From Geodermatophilaceae bacterium (GTDB lineage: Bacteria > Actinomycetota > Actinomycetes > Mycobacteriales > Geodermatophilaceae): a stretch of 46,758 nucleotides of DNA. Below, piece by piece: positions 1-10,886 of this stretch (the first letter of the stretch is position 1; the number at the start of each line of letters is the position of its first letter). The position numbers and the translations under genes are program-made. The notes under the pieces were generated by a model that did not search any database, was not told where the DNA came from, and saw only the letters and a list, made by a program, of their open reading frames with translations. The stretch covers positions 1 through 46,758 of the forward strand of contig JACDAB010000085.1 in NCBI GenBank assembly GCA_013695665.1, given 5' to 3'.

Positions 1-137
1 AGGCTGACCCGCAGGCCCTCTTCCCGCAGCACCCGGCAGGCCTGCGTTCCCGAGTAGTCGAATTCGCAGGCCTGGCCGATCACGATCGGCCCGGAGCCGA
101 TGACCAGCACATGGCGAAGGTCCTCGCGCTTGGGCAT
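1..137 (-). CDS. carB: Carbamoyl-phosphate synthase large subunit, N-terminal fragment (runs off window)
   Basis: Reverse translation [46 protein letters not shown]; start overlaps carA stop (ATGA). Confidence 0.95.
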   Translation of the reverse strand, partial: MPKREDLRHVLVIGSGPIVIGQACEFDYSGTQACRVLREEGLRVS

Positions 138-1246
138 CAGCGCCGCTTCATGAGGTCGCAGAACGTGTCGAACAGGTAGCCCGCGTCGTGCGGGCCGGCT
201 GCCGCCTCCGGGTGGTACTGCACGCTGAAGGCCGGGACATCACGGCACGTCAAGCCCTCCACCACGCCGTCGTTCAGGCAGACGTGGCTGACCTCGGCAG
301 CGCCGTACGGCGTCTCGAACGGCCCGTCGAGCGGCGCGTCCACCGCGAACCCATGGTTGTGCGAGGTGACGGCGACCTTGCCGGTGGCCCGGTCCTGCAC
401 CGGCTGGTTGACGCCGCGGTGTCCGTAACCGAGCTTGTAGGTGCCCAGACCCAAGGCACGCCCCAGGATCTGGTTGCCGAAGCAGATACCGAAGACAGGC
501 GTTCCCGCTGCGAGCACCGCCCGAACGGCGTCGACGGCGTAGTCGCACACAGCCGGATCGCCCGGACCGTTGGAGACGAAGACGCCGTCTGCTCCGGTGG
601 CCAGCAACTCCGGGCCGGTCGTCGCCGCCGGCAGCACATGGACCTCGATGCCGCGCTCGGCCATCCGGCGCGGCGTCATCGCCTTGATCCCGAGGTCCAG
701 CGCCGCCACGGTGTAGCGCCGCTCCCCGACCGCGGGGACGGTATAGGGCGTCGTGGTGGACACGTCCCCGGCAAGATCCGCCCCAGCCATGTGAGGGGCA
801 GCGACAACACGGCCCAGCAGAGCAGCGATGTCAGTGTCCACAGAGGACACCCCGACATTCATTGCGCCGCGGTCCCGAAGGTGGCGGGTCAGCGCCCGCG
901 TGTCGATGCCGCGGATCCCGACCACCCCCTGTGCGGAGAGCTCGGCCTCCAGTCCCCGCGTGGACCGCCACGACGAGGCCCGCCGGGCAGGGTCGCGCAC
1001 GACGTAACCCGCCACCCAGATCCGGTCGGACTCGGCATCGTCGTCGTTGACGCCGGTGTTACCGATGTGTGGCGCGGTCATCACGACCACCTGTCGGTGA
1101 TAGCTCGGGTCGGTCAGCGTCTCCTGGTAGCCGGTCATGGCGGTGGTGAAGACAGCTTCCCCCACGACCTCGCCGACGGCGCCGTACGCCTCACCGCGAA
1201 ACGTCCGGCCGTCCTCGAGGACGAGGACAGCGGGAAGCGCACTCAC
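137..1246 (-). CDS. carA: Carbamoyl-phosphate synthase small subunit
   Basis: 369 aa; glutaminase motif [31 protein letters not shown]. Confidence 0.97.
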   Translation of the reverse strand: MSALPAVLVLEDGRTFRGEAYGAVGEVVGEAVFTTAMTGYQETLTDPSYHRQVVVMTAPHIGNTGVNDDDAESDRIWVAGYVVRDPARRASSWRSTRGLEAELSAQGVVGIRGIDTRALTRHLRDRGAMNVGVSSVDTDIAALLGRVVAAPHMAGADLAGDVSTTTPYTVPAVGERRYTVAALDLGIKAMTPRRMAERGIEVHVLPAATTGPELLATGADGVFVSNGPGDPAVCDYAVDAVRAVLAAGTPVFGICFGNQILGRALGLGTYKLGYGHRGVNQPVQDRATGKVAVTSHNHGFAVDAPLDGPFETPYGAAEVSHVCLNDGVVEGLTCRDVPAFSVQYHPEAAAGPHDAGYLFDTFCDLMKRR

Positions 1247-2541
1247 GCCTGGGCTTTCCCGTCGAGAACGGTGGGACGGCCACGCAGGAGTGTCGCGACG
1301 ACCCGCCCCGGCAGCTCCATCCCGGCGTACGGCGTGTTGCGGCTGCGGCTGGCCAGCTCCGCCGGATCGAGGATCGAGCGGGCGGCCGGGTCGAGCAACA
1401 CCAGGTTGGCCGGAGCGCCCACGGTCAACCCGCCGCCGTGCCCGTCACGGCCCAGTCCGCCGATCCGCGCCGGCCGGGTCGAGCAGCGGTCGGCCACGCC
1501 GCGCCAGTCCAGCAGCCCGGTCTCTACCATCGCCAGGACCACGACCGACAGCGCCTGCTGGAGGCCGAGCATGCCGGGGCGGGCGGCCCCCCACTCGCAC
1601 TCCTTGTCCTCGACCGCGTGGGGGGCGTGGTCGGTCGCAACCGCGTCGATCGTGCCGTCGGCGAGACCTTCCCGAAGGGCCTGTACGTCGGAGGCTGTGC
1701 GCAGCGGCGGGTTCACCTTGTAGACCGGGTCGTACGTGGCCGCCAGGTCATCGGTCAGGAGCAGGTGGTGCGGCGTGACCTCGGCGGTGACGTCGATGCC
1801 CTTGGCCTTGGCCCACCGCAGCAACTCCACCGACCCCGCCGTCGACACATGACACACATGCAACCGTGACCCGACATGGCCGGCCAGGAGCACGTCACGG
1901 GCGATCACCGCCTCCTCGGCCGCGGCCGGCCAGCCGGTGAGTCCCAGCTGGGCCGAACGCACGCCCTCGTTCATCTGGGCGCCGACGGTCAGCCGGGGCT
2001 CCTCGGCGTGCTGCGCTATCACACCGCCGAACGCCTTGACGTATTCCAGGGCGCGGCGCATCAGCGCCGGATCGGCCACACAGAAGCCGTCGTCGGAGAA
2101 AACCCTGACCCTGGCTGCGGAATCGGCCATCGCGCCCAGCTCGGCCAGCTGCGTCCCACCCAGGCCGACGGTGACCGCCCCGACCGGCGCCACGTCGACG
2201 AGGCCGCTGTCGCGCCCGAGCCGCCACACCTGCTCCACGACACCCGCGGTATCGGCGACAGGGTCGGTGTTGGCCATGGCGTGTACGCCGGTGAAGCCAC
2301 CCAGGGCGGCCGAACGCGCACCGGTCTGCACGGTCTCGGCGTCCTCACGACCGGGTTCACGCAGGTGCGTGTGCAGGTCGACAAGTCCGGGGAGGGCGAT
2401 GAGTCCGCCGCCGTCGATCCGCTCCGCACCCGCGGCCGACAACCCCGGTCCGATCTCCGCGATGTGGCCACCGCGGATCAGGACATCGACGGCTGCCTCG
2501 CCGTACGGCCGGATGTCGGTGATCAGCCAGCTACCCGTCAC
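1243..2541 (-). CDS. pyrC: Dihydroorotase
   Basis: 432 aa; [15 protein letters not shown] motifs; overlaps carA and pyrB ends. Confidence 0.96.
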   Translation of the reverse strand: MTGSWLITDIRPYGEAAVDVLIRGGHIAEIGPGLSAAGAERIDGGGLIALPGLVDLHTHLREPGREDAETVQTGARSAALGGFTGVHAMANTDPVADTAGVVEQVWRLGRDSGLVDVAPVGAVTVGLGGTQLAELGAMADSAARVRVFSDDGFCVADPALMRRALEYVKAFGGVIAQHAEEPRLTVGAQMNEGVRSAQLGLTGWPAAAEEAVIARDVLLAGHVGSRLHVCHVSTAGSVELLRWAKAKGIDVTAEVTPHHLLLTDDLAATYDPVYKVNPPLRTASDVQALREGLADGTIDAVATDHAPHAVEDKECEWGAARPGMLGLQQALSVVVLAMVETGLLDWRGVADRCSTRPARIGGLGRDGHGGGLTVGAPANLVLLDPAARSILDPAELASRSRNTPYAGMELPGRVVATLLRGRPTVLDGKAQA

Positions 2542-3464
2542 AGCGACACCTCCGCTCCGCTGAGGAGGAGATACAGGACCGCCATGCGCACGCTCAAGCC
2601 GTTGCGGACCTGCTCGACGATGGTCGAGCGGACGGAGTCGGCCACCTCGGCTGCGATCTCCATCCCGCGGTTCATCGGACCGGGGTGCATGACGATCGCG
2701 TCGTCGGGGAGCATGGCCATCCGGGTCGCATCCAGCCCGTAGCGGCGGCTGTACTCGCGCGGGCTCGGGAAGTACGACTCGGCCATCCGCTCCCGCTGGA
2801 CCCGCAGCATCATCACGACGTCGGCCTTGGGCAGCGCTCCGTCCAGATCGAAGGCGACCTCGACCGGCCAGGTCTCGATGCCGACCGGTAGGAGCGTGGG
2901 CGGCGCCACGAGCGTCACCTCCGCACCGAGCGTCGCGAGCAGCAGCACGTTGGATCGGGCCACCCGGCTGTGCAGCACGTCCCCCACGATGGTCACCCGC
3001 AGGCCCTCAAGGCGACCCAGGCGTGACCGCATCGTGTAGGCGTCGAGAAGTGCCTGCGTGGGGTGCTCGTGGGTCCCGTCACCGGCGTTGACGACGCAAC
3101 CACGAACCCACAGGGCCAGCCGGTGCGGCGCCCCGGACATGGAGTGGCGCACGACTACCGCGTCGGCGCCCATCGCCTCCAGCGTCAACGCGGTGTCCTT
3201 GAGGCTCTCGCCCTTGGACACGCTGGAGCCCTTGGCGGAGAAGTTGATCACATCGGCCGACAGCCGCTTGGCAGCCAGTTCGAAGGAGATCCGCGTCCGG
3301 GTGGAGTCCTCGTAGAACAGGTTCACCACGGTGCGACCGCGCAGGGTCGGCAGCTTCTTGACCTCTCGGCCGGCCAGGGCCGCCTCGATCTGGGCCGCGG
3401 TGTCGAGGAACAGGGTGGCCTGCTCGCGATCGAAGTCCGCGGCGGACAGCAGATGCCGGCTCAT
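2538..3464 (-). CDS. pyrB: Aspartate carbamoyltransferase catalytic subunit
   Basis: 308 aa; [13 protein letters not shown] motif, HPTQALLD. Confidence 0.97.
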   Translation of the reverse strand: MSRHLLSAADFDREQATLFLDTAAQIEAALAGREVKKLPTLRGRTVVNLFYEDSTRTRISFELAAKRLSADVINFSAKGSSVSKGESLKDTALTLEAMGADAVVVRHSMSGAPHRLALWVRGCVVNAGDGTHEHPTQALLDAYTMRSRLGRLEGLRVTIVGDVLHSRVARSNVLLLATLGAEVTLVAPPTLLPVGIETWPVEVAFDLDGALPKADVVMMLRVQRERMAESYFPSPREYSRRYGLDATRMAMLPDDAIVMHPGPMNRGMEIAAEVADSVRSTIVEQVRNGLSVRMAVLYLLLSGAEVSL

Positions 3465-4042
3465 CGTGGCCCTCCCCGCAGGAGGACGGCATCTGTGCCG
3501 TCCACCTCCTCCAGCAGCACCCTGACCTGCTCAGCCGGCGCGGTGGGGATGTTCTTACCGACGTAGTCGGCCCGGATCGGCAACTCGCGATGCCCACGGT
3601 CCACGAGCACGGCTAGCTGAACCGCGCGCGGGCGGCCGAGCTCACGCAGGGCGTCCAAGGCGGCGCGGACGGTACGGCCGCTGTAGAGCACGTCGTCGAC
3701 CAGGACCACGAGCAGGCCGCCGATGCCGCCGGGTGGCTCGGTGGTCTGCTCAAGCGGGCGGACTCCACGCAGGCGAAGGTCATCGCGGTACAGCGTCGTA
3801 TCCAGGACCCCGACGGGCACCACGACGCCTTCGAATGCGTGCATCCGGGCCGCGAGCCGGCGGGCCAACGGCGCGCCGCGGGTCGGAATGCCCACCAGCA
3901 CCGTGTCGCGTGCACCGTCGGACTTCTCCAGGATCTGATGGGCGATCCGGTCGATCACCCGGCCCAGATCGCCGGCCTCGAGGATCAGCCGGTCCGGTGA
4001 CGGGGATGCTGCGGCGTCAGCCGCTTCAGAGGCAGACTTCAC
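3461..4042 (-). CDS. pyrR: Bifunctional pyr operon regulator / uracil phosphoribosyltransferase
   Basis: PRPP-binding motif [18 protein letters not shown]; start reassigned from the ORF-track 4066 to GTG at 4042, downstream of AAGGAGG. Confidence 0.95.
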   Translation of the reverse strand: MKSASEAADAAASPSPDRLILEAGDLGRVIDRIAHQILEKSDGARDTVLVGIPTRGAPLARRLAARMHAFEGVVVPVGVLDTTLYRDDLRLRGVRPLEQTTEPPGGIGGLLVVLVDDVLYSGRTVRAALDALRELGRPRAVQLAVLVDRGHRELPIRADYVGKNIPTAPAEQVRVLLEEVDGTDAVLLRGGPR

Positions 4043-4048
4043 CTCGGA

Positions 4049-4085
4049 CCTCCTTGCCCGCCTCACGGGACGGTCGTTAAAGGAT
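4049..4085 (-). promoter_or_regulatory. PyrR-binding RNA element overlapping the pyrR Shine-Dalgarno
   Basis: Minus strand reads AUCCUUUAACGACCGUCCCGUGAGGCGGGCAAGGAGG. It matches the PyrR-binding loop pattern (UCCUUUAAC..stem-UCCnGnGAGG-stem..AAGGA), and AAGGAGG is the pyrR SD. Confidence 0.88.
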
Positions 4086-4221
4086 GTCTGCCCCGATGCT
4101 CCGGGGCCTGGCGCGGGTCACGCTATCAGCAGCGGTGATCTCCAGGAGCGCGGCGGCTTGCGTGTCGCCCGCCCAACCCCTACTGTCCGTAATCGTCCTT
4201 GGTGTACGGTAAGTAATCAGA

Positions 4222-4236
4222 ACACCCGATGGGTGT
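4222..4236. repeat. Perfect palindrome ACACCC-GAT-GGGTGT upstream of bldD
   Basis: 6-bp perfect arms, 3-bp spacer, 19 bp before the bldD ATG. Confidence 0.7.
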
Positions 4237-4255
4237 CGGTGGATGGAGCAAACGG

Positions 4256-4753
4256 ATGAGCGACTACGCCAAGGCACTGGGTGCGCGCTTACGCGCCATA
4301 CGAAATCAGCAGGGGCTGTCCCTCCAGGGTGTGGAGGAGAAGTCGGGCGGGCGCTGGAAGGCCGTCGTCATCGGCTCCTACGAACGCGGCGATCGAGCCG
4401 TCACCGTGCAGAAGCTCGCCGAGCTGGCCAACTTCTACAGCATCCCGATCGCGGAGTTGCTTCCTGATGCTCGGCCGCTCCGCGGCGGCGACCCCGCCAC
4501 CAAGGTCGTGCTGAACCTCGAGCGACTCAGTGAGCTGCCGCCAGAGCAGGCCGGCCCGCTGGCCCGCTACGCCGCGACGATCCAGAGTCAGCGTGGTGAC
4601 TACAACGGCAGGGTGCTGTCCATCCGGAGCGAGGACCTCAAGTCCCTCGCGATCATCTACGACATCGCTCCGGGCGAGTTGACCGATCAGCTGATCTCGT
4701 GGGGCGTCCTGACCCCGGACGCCCGGCCGGCCATGGAGAGCATGAACGCCTGA
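4256..4753 (+). CDS. bldD: Developmental transcriptional regulator BldD
   Basis: MSDYAKALGARLRAIRNQQGLSLQGVEEKSGGRWKAVVIGSYERGDRAVTVQ; C-terminal c-di-GMP signature RGD-YNGRVLSI-RSED. Confidence 0.96.
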   Translation: MSDYAKALGARLRAIRNQQGLSLQGVEEKSGGRWKAVVIGSYERGDRAVTVQKLAELANFYSIPIAELLPDARPLRGGDPATKVVLNLERLSELPPEQAGPLARYAATIQSQRGDYNGRVLSIRSEDLKSLAIIYDIAPGELTDQLISWGVLTPDARPAMESMNA

Positions 4754-4765
4754 CCGGCGGCCGGA

Positions 4766-5173
4766 TCACGCGCGGAGCGAAGGGCCGAGCAGCGCGATCC
4801 GGCCGAGCAGTCCGTTGACGAATCGCGGCGAGTCCTCGGTGGACAGCGCCTTGGCGAGTTCCACCGCTTCGTCGACGACGACGGCTGCCGGGACGTCGGT
4901 CCACAGCAACTCATAGATGGCCAGCCTGAGCAAGGCCCGGTCGACCCCCGGCAGCCGCGGGAGCGACCAGCCCTCGGAATAGGTGGCGATCAGCTCGTCG
5001 ATACGCAGCCGCTGCGACTGAACGCCCTCGACGAGGGTGACGGCGTACTCCGGGACCGGCGGGTCGGCGGCGGCGATGCGCAGTGCCGCGGTCTCCAGCG
5101 CGTCGGTCCCCCGTAGATCGGCCTCGAACAGGATGTCGACAGCGCGCTTGCGAGCCTTGCGACGTGCCGTCAC
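4766..5173 (-). CDS. nusB: Transcription antitermination factor NusB
   Basis: 135 aa; ARRKARKRAVDILFEADLRG...FVNGLLGRIA; GTG start adjacent to efp stop. Confidence 0.95.
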   Translation of the reverse strand: MTARRKARKRAVDILFEADLRGTDALETAALRIAAADPPVPEYAVTLVEGVQSQRLRIDELIATYSEGWSLPRLPGVDRALLRLAIYELLWTDVPAAVVVDEAVELAKALSTEDSPRFVNGLLGRIALLGPSLRA

Positions 5174-5737
5174 CTACGTGTTGACGCGGCCGAGGTACCG
5201 ACCGTCGCGAGTGTCGACCTTGACCTTCTCGCCGGTGCTCACGAACAACGGCACCGCGATGGTGGCACCGGTCTCGAGCGTGGCCGGCTTGGTACCGCCG
5301 GTCGATCGGTCGCCCTGAACACCCGGGTCGGTGTGCTTGATCAGCAACTCGACGCTCGTCGGCAGTTCGATGAAGAGGGGTACGGAGTCGTGCACCGCGA
5401 CGGTCGCCTCGGCGTTCTCCAACAGGTAGTCAGCGTTCCCGCCGACCGTCTCGGCCGGAACGTGGATCTGCTCGAAGGTGTCCCCGTCCATGAACACGAA
5501 GTCGGTGCCGTCCTTGTACAGGTAGGACATCGACCGCTTGTCCACGGTCGCGGTGTCCACCTTGAGCCCCGCGTTGAACGTACGGTCGACGACCTTGCCG
5601 GACAGCACGTTCTTCAGGGTGGTCCGCACGAAGGCGCCACCCTTGCCGGGCTTGACGTGCTGGAACTCGATGACGGTCCAGAGCTGCCCGTCGAGGTCCA
5701 GGGTGATGCCATTCTTCAGGTCATTCGTGGTTGCCAC
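5174..5737 (-). CDS. efp: Elongation factor P
   Basis: 187 aa; [43 protein letters not shown]. Confidence 0.98.
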   Translation of the reverse strand: MATTNDLKNGITLDLDGQLWTVIEFQHVKPGKGGAFVRTTLKNVLSGKVVDRTFNAGLKVDTATVDKRSMSYLYKDGTDFVFMDGDTFEQIHVPAETVGGNADYLLENAEATVAVHDSVPLFIELPTSVELLIKHTDPGVQGDRSTGGTKPATLETGATIAVPLFVSTGEKVKVDTRDGRYLGRVNT

Positions 5738-5761
5738 GGTCGGCGTGCGCTCCTAGCTGGG

Positions 5762-6850
5762 CTACAGGACAGTGAGGTCCTTGCTGGTCCGGGTCAGCAA
5801 CTCCGGGCCATCCGCACGGACCACGAGAGTGTCCTCGATCCGCACTCCACCGCGACCTTCGAGGTAGACGCCGGGTTCGACGGTGAGGGTCATCCGCTCC
5901 GCAAGTGTACCGGCGCCCAGGTAGCTGACGGTCGGTGCCTCGTGGATCTCCAGTCCGACACCGTGACCGAGTCCGTGGCTGAACTGATCGCCGTACCCGG
6001 CGGCCTTCACGTGGTTGCGAGCGGCGGCATCGACGTCCCGGACGTCGGCGCCGACGCGCAACGCCTCTCGGCCGAGCCGCTGCGCCGCCAGGACGACGGC
6101 GTACACCTCGCGCTGCCAGTCGCCCGGCTGCCCCAATACGAAGGTCCGGGTCATGTCCGAGTGGTGGCCGCCGTGCCTGGCCCCGAAGTCGAGCTTGACG
6201 AAGTCGCCCCGCTCGAGGGTGCGGGCGGTAGGACGGTGGTGGGGCACAGCAGAGTTGGGCCCGCTGGCGACGATCGTCTCGAAAGACCGTTCCTCCGCGC
6301 CACGCTGCAGCATCAGTCCGTCGAGTTCCCGGCCCACCTCCAGCTCGCTGCGACCGGCTCCAATCCCGTCCCTCTCGATCAGGTCGGCCAGCGCGCGGTC
6401 GGCAATCGCGCAGGCCTCACGCAGCAGGTCGATCTCCCCTTCGTCCTTGACCGCGCGCTGACCCTCCACCGCCTGCTGCGCGCTGGTGAGGGTCGCGTTC
6501 GGCGCGGCGGTGCGCAGCTCGTCGAGACCGTCGACGGTCACCGTGTGGGACTCGTAACCGATCCGGGGGACCTTCTCGGCGTGCAGCCGCTCCGCGAGGG
6601 TGCGCGCGCAGTTCCGTTCGATCACCCGTTCGAGGTCCGGCACCTGTGCTGAGGCCTGGGTGCGGTAGCGGCCGTCGGTGCAGAAGACGTCGGTGCCGTC
6701 GGCGTACACGATGAGCGCGGCGTTGGACCCGGTGAACCCGGTCAGGTAGCGCACATTGACCAACCGGGTGATCAGCGCCGCGTCGACCTCGAGTCCGGCG
6801 AGTTGGGTACGCAGCCGGTCCCGGCGGACGGCGGTGTGCTCTGTCTGCAT
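5762..6850 (-). CDS. pepQ: M24 family aminopeptidase (Xaa-Pro peptidase)
   Basis: KLDFGARHGGHHSDMTRTFV, GHGVGLEIHE, TVEPGVYL; ORF-track N-terminal extension rejected, start MQTEHTAVRRDRL. Confidence 0.9.
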   Translation of the reverse strand: MQTEHTAVRRDRLRTQLAGLEVDAALITRLVNVRYLTGFTGSNAALIVYADGTDVFCTDGRYRTQASAQVPDLERVIERNCARTLAERLHAEKVPRIGYESHTVTVDGLDELRTAAPNATLTSAQQAVEGQRAVKDEGEIDLLREACAIADRALADLIERDGIGAGRSELEVGRELDGLMLQRGAEERSFETIVASGPNSAVPHHRPTARTLERGDFVKLDFGARHGGHHSDMTRTFVLGQPGDWQREVYAVVLAAQRLGREALRVGADVRDVDAAARNHVKAAGYGDQFSHGLGHGVGLEIHEAPTVSYLGAGTLAERMTLTVEPGVYLEGRGGVRIEDTLVVRADGPELLTRTSKDLTVL

Positions 6851-6882
6851 GGCGGCCACGCTAGCCGGTAGCCCGACTCGAC

Positions 6883-7308
6883 CTACTGCGCCGCCAGCCA
6901 GCGCAGGGCGAGCACGTACCCCTGCACGCCGAGCCCGCAGATGACTCCGGTCGCGACGGCCGAGACGTAGGAGTGGTGCCGGAACTCCTCGCGGGCATGG
7001 ATGTTGCTGATGTGGACCTCGACCAGGGGTGCGGTCAGCATCGCGCAGCCGTCCCGCAGCGTGACCGACGTGTGGGACCAGCCGGCCGGGTTGAGCAGGA
7101 CCGGATGAAGCCCGTCCGCCGCTTCGTGCAGCCAGCCGAGCAGTTCGGCCTCGTCGTCGGTCTGCCGAACGTCGACCTCGACCCCCAGTTCGGCCGCGGT
7201 GCGCTGGCATACCGCGACGAGTTCGGCGTACGTCGTGCTTCCGTAGATCACGTGCTCGCGGCTGCCCAACCGGGCGAGGTTGGCTCCGTTCAGTACGAGG
7301 ATCCGCAT
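6883..7308 (-). CDS. aroQ: Type II 3-dehydroquinate dehydratase
   Basis: 141 aa; [55 protein letters not shown]. Confidence 0.96.
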   Translation of the reverse strand: MRILVLNGANLARLGSREHVIYGSTTYAELVAVCQRTAAELGVEVDVRQTDDEAELLGWLHEAADGLHPVLLNPAGWSHTSVTLRDGCAMLTAPLVEVHISNIHAREEFRHHSYVSAVATGVICGLGVQGYVLALRWLAAQ

Positions 7309-7311
7309 CGG

Positions 7312-8382
7312 TCACGCCCCTTCGAGTGTCGCGTACGCCGCCGCCAGCAACTGCTCATCCGGATTGTCCAGTGTGGACGGTCGAGCCACATCATCGAGTA
7401 CGACGAAGCGCAACCGGTCACCGCGAGACTTCTTGTCGACCCTCATGAACGAGCGCAGCATCTCCCACGGTGCATGGTCGTAGGCCACCGGCAGGCCAAG
7501 GCCGAACAGCAGATCGCGGTGGCGTTGCACCACATCGGCGCTCAGCCGCCCCGCCAGCCGGCTCAGCTCGGCGGCGAAGATCAGCCCGACCGCGACGGCG
7601 TCGCCGTGCCGCCAGCGATAGCTCTCGGCTCTCTCTACGGCGTGCCCGAGCGTGTGCCCGTAGTTGAGGATCTCGCGCAATCCGCTCTCCCGCAGGTCCG
7701 CACCCACCACGTCAGCCTTAACCTGCACCGAGCGGCGTACCAGTTCCGGGGTGAGCTCTCCGACCGTCGCGGCGGCAGCCGGGTCGTCCTCGATCAGGTC
7801 GAGGATGACGGGATCGGCGATGAACCCGCACTTGACGACCTCGGCCAGCCCGGCCACGTAGTCGCGGGCGGGAAGCGTGCGGAGGGCGTCGAGGTCGCAG
7901 AGCACGCCAGCCGGCGGATGGAACGCGCCCACCAGATTCTTGCCGGAGTCCAGGTTGATCCCGGTCTTGCCACCGATGGCGGCATCGACCATCCCGAGCA
8001 TCGTCGTGGGCAGGTGCACGATCCGGACACCGCGCAGCCACGAGGCAGCTACCCAACCCGCGAGGTCGGTGACGGCACCGCCGCCGAGACCGACGATGGC
8101 GTCGTTGCGGGTGAAACCGGTCCGTGCAAGCAGATCCCAGCACCGCGCCGCCACCGCTACCGTCTTGGCGGCCTCGCCGTCGGGCACGACCACCGGGTAG
8201 CCGCGGTTGCCCAGGACTGCGAGCACCGCCTCAGCCCGCTCACCGAGCACCGCCGAGTAGAGGACGGCTACCCGGTCGGCACCGAGGAGTAGCTCCGACA
8301 GCTCGGGAAGCAGGTGGCGCCCGATCACAACGTCGTACGGCGTCGTACCGGCGACGGAGACGCGGACGGGGTCAGCTGACAC
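7312..8382 (-). CDS. aroB: 3-dehydroquinate synthase
   Basis: [33 protein letters not shown]; start reassigned to GTG overlapping aroK stop. Confidence 0.95.
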   Translation of the reverse strand: MSADPVRVSVAGTTPYDVVIGRHLLPELSELLLGADRVAVLYSAVLGERAEAVLAVLGNRGYPVVVPDGEAAKTVAVAARCWDLLARTGFTRNDAIVGLGGGAVTDLAGWVAASWLRGVRIVHLPTTMLGMVDAAIGGKTGINLDSGKNLVGAFHPPAGVLCDLDALRTLPARDYVAGLAEVVKCGFIADPVILDLIEDDPAAAATVGELTPELVRRSVQVKADVVGADLRESGLREILNYGHTLGHAVERAESYRWRHGDAVAVGLIFAAELSRLAGRLSADVVQRHRDLLFGLGLPVAYDHAPWEMLRSFMRVDKKSRGDRLRFVVLDDVARPSTLDNPDEQLLAAAYATLEGA

Positions 8383-8875
8383 CGGAGAGCACCTCGGTGA
8401 CCACCGCGTCGATACCGCGTTTCTCGGTGTGCACGGTGACCCCCGCGACGGACTCGTAGAGGGGCCGGCGCTCCTCGAGCAAGTGGTGCAGCTGCGCCCG
8501 GGGATTGAGCGCCAGGATCGGCCGGTCCCGGGCCAACCCCACCCGCCTGGCGGCATCGGCCAGACCGACGGAGAGGTAGACGACGTGATGGCCGGCGAGC
8601 CGCTGTCGGGTGGCCGGGTCCAGGACGGCGCCGCCACCGAGTGCCAGCACCCCGTCATGGTCTCGCAGCGCCTCGGCGACAGCGTGACGCTCGAGTTCCC
8701 GGAACACGGGCTCGCCGTCGTCCAGGAACAGCTCCGAGATCGACTTGCCGGCGGTGGCCTCGACGTCGTGGTCGGTATCCCGGAACTGCACCCCGAGCTG
8801 CTCGGCCACCCGGAGCCCGACGGTTGTCTTGCCGGATCCGGGGGGCCCGACGAGGACGAGGACGGGCCGGCTCAT
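8372..8875 (-). CDS. aroK: Shikimate kinase
   Basis: 167 aa; [30 protein letters not shown]. Confidence 0.95.
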   Translation of the reverse strand: MSRPVLVLVGPPGSGKTTVGLRVAEQLGVQFRDTDHDVEATAGKSISELFLDDGEPVFRELERHAVAEALRDHDGVLALGGGAVLDPATRQRLAGHHVVYLSVGLADAARRVGLARDRPILALNPRAQLHHLLEERRPLYESVAGVTVHTEKRGIDAVVTEVLSGVS

Positions 8876-8957
8876 GCACAGCCTCGTCGAGTGCAGGCGT
8901 TGGCGCGTATCGGCCGCCAGCGAAGGGCGGCAAGCCCCGCAGTCGGCGGAGCGCTGG

Positions 8958-10136
8958 TCATCGGATCGTCAGCGCGTCGAGGAAGCCCGCGACATTGCGG
9001 GCGGTCTCCGCGACCGCGTCGCCGCCGAACTTCTCGAGTACGGCGGCGGCCAGCACCAGCGCCACCATCGCCTCGGCTACCACGGCCGCGGCGGGGACGG
9101 CGCAGACATCACTTCGCTGATTGACCGCGACGGCAGCTTCACCGGTAGCAACGTCCACAGTGGACAGTGCGCGCGGAACCGTGGAGATCGGCTTCATCGC
9201 CGCCCGCACCCTGAGCAGCTCGCCGGTGCTCGTACCCCCCTCGATGCCGCCCGCCCGTCCGGTGCGGCGGCGGATGCCGTCCGGCGTTCCGTCCATCTCG
9301 TCGTGCGCCGCCGAGCCGCGGCGTCCGGCGGAGCGGAAACCGTCGCCCACCTCCACTCCCTTGATCGCCTGGATCCCCATCAGGGCCGCCGCGAGCCGGG
9401 AATCCAGCCGCCGGTCCCAGTGCACGTAGCTGCCCAGGCCGGGCGGCAGCCCGTGGACGACCACCTCGACGACGCCCCCGAGGGTGTCACCGTCGCGTTT
9501 CGCGGCGTCGACTTCGGCGATCATCGCTGCCGATGCTCGCTCGTCGAAACACCGGACGGGGCTGGCGTCAACGGTCGGCAGATCCTCCGGACCGGGTACG
9601 ACGCCGTCCGGAGCGGTGACGGTGCCCAATGCCACGACGTGGCTCAGCACACGGGCACCGACGGTCTGCTCGAGGAAGGCCGAAGCCACGGTGCCCAGCG
9701 CGACCCGAGCGGCGGTCTCGCGGGCACTGGCCCGCTCCAACACCGGTCGGGCGTCGTCGAAACCGTACTTCTGCATTCCCACCAGGTCCGCGTGCCCGGG
9801 CCGAGGCCTGGTGAGGGGCGCGTTGCGGGCCAGCCCGGCAAGTTCGTCCGGGTCGACCGGGTCGGCGGCCATGACCCGTTCCCACTTGGGCCATTCGGTG
9901 TTGCCGATCTCGATGGCCACCGGAGCACCCATGGTGAGTCCGTGCCGGACCCCACCGACGATGCGGACCTCGTCCTGCTCGAAGCTCATCCGGGCACCGC
10001 GGCCGTAACCGAGCCGCCGCCGGGCGAGTTGGACCTGGATCCCCCCGGTGGTCACGGCGACGCCGGCCGGAAGCCCCTCCAGGATGGCCGTCAGCAGAGG
10101 GCCGTGCGATTCCCCTGCCGTGAGCCAGCGCAACAT
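8958..10136 (-). CDS. aroC: Chorismate synthase
   Basis: 392 aa; [42 protein letters not shown]. Confidence 0.97.
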   Translation of the reverse strand: MLRWLTAGESHGPLLTAILEGLPAGVAVTTGGIQVQLARRRLGYGRGARMSFEQDEVRIVGGVRHGLTMGAPVAIEIGNTEWPKWERVMAADPVDPDELAGLARNAPLTRPRPGHADLVGMQKYGFDDARPVLERASARETAARVALGTVASAFLEQTVGARVLSHVVALGTVTAPDGVVPGPEDLPTVDASPVRCFDERASAAMIAEVDAAKRDGDTLGGVVEVVVHGLPPGLGSYVHWDRRLDSRLAAALMGIQAIKGVEVGDGFRSAGRRGSAAHDEMDGTPDGIRRRTGRAGGIEGGTSTGELLRVRAAMKPISTVPRALSTVDVATGEAAVAVNQRSDVCAVPAAAVVAEAMVALVLAAAVLEKFGGDAVAETARNVAGFLDALTIR

Positions 10137-10171
10137 AGGGGAATCCTTCCACGGTCCCGGCCGGGACCGGC

Positions 10172-10885
10172 TCAGCCGCCGTACGCCGACAGGAGCTGGG
10201 GCCCGGCGGCGACGGCGACCAACGCGCCGACCAGCAGCGCCGGGCCGAACGGGACCGGAGTACGCAGAGAGGCGCGCCGGACCGCGACGAGCGCCAGTGC
10301 CACGGCGGTGCCGGCCAGGAAACCGGTGACCACGCCGAGGAGCACGTAGCCCCAGCCGAGCCAGCCCAGGTACATGCCGAGCAGCCCGCCCAGCTTCACG
10401 TCACCGAAGCCCAAGCCGTCAGGACTGATCAACGCGAGCAGGAAGAACGCCGCGAACACCGCGGCCGCTGCCGCCATGGCGCGCAGCCAGGACCCGACGT
10501 CACTCGTCACGATCGCGGCGACGAGCAGGAGGGTCCCGCCGATGAGGTAGGCGGGTCGGACCACCCGGTCGGGCAGTCGATGGTGCTCGGCGTCGATCAC
10601 CGCCAGGACCACCCCGACAGCACCGATGAAAAGGAACGCCGGCAACGCCGCCTCGGCACCGATCGCGGCCGCGAGGACCGCGAACGTCGCGGCGGTGGCG
10701 GCGCCGATGACCACGATCCGCCGTCGCCCCGCGGGCGCGCCCCTGCCGAAGCCGCGGGTGAACACCGGTCCGCCCACCGGCACCGTATGCGTCAGCGCCG
10801 CCAGGGCCGGTCCGATCAGGAGTCCTGCCACCGCAGCGGCCGCCACCACTGCGACTCCCGTGGAAGTGGTCGCCAAGGCGGGCAA
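10172..10885 (-). CDS. A24 family prepilin peptidase (type IV leader peptidase-like)
   Basis: Multi-TM; aspartyl motifs [10 protein letters not shown] and GFGDVKLGG; no N-terminal methyltransferase cysteine module. Confidence 0.88.
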   Translation of the reverse strand: MPALATTSTGVAVVAAAAVAGLLIGPALAALTHTVPVGGPVFTRGFGRGAPAGRRRIVVIGAATAATFAVLAAAIGAEAALPAFLFIGAVGVVLAVIDAEHHRLPDRVVRPAYLIGGTLLLVAAIVTSDVGSWLRAMAAAAAVFAAFFLLALISPDGLGFGDVKLGGLLGMYLGWLGWGYVLLGVVTGFLAGTAVALALVAVRRASLRTPVPFGPALLVGALVAVAAGPQLLSAYGG

Positions 10886-10886
10886 C

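Noticed and set aside
188-1723. 511-aa plus-strand ORF
   Set aside because: Antisense to carA/pyrC; shadow ORF from GC3 bias.
5333-6652. 439-aa plus-strand ORF
   Set aside because: Antisense to efp/pepQ with low-complexity composition.
6851-7315. N-terminal extension of the M24 peptidase ORF
   Set aside because: Encoded in an alternate frame of aroQ; Arg-rich, non-homologous; real start is MQTEHTAV at 6850.
8383-8658. N-terminal extension of the aroB ORF
   Set aside because: Overlaps aroK in another frame; Ser/Pro/Arg-rich shadow sequence.
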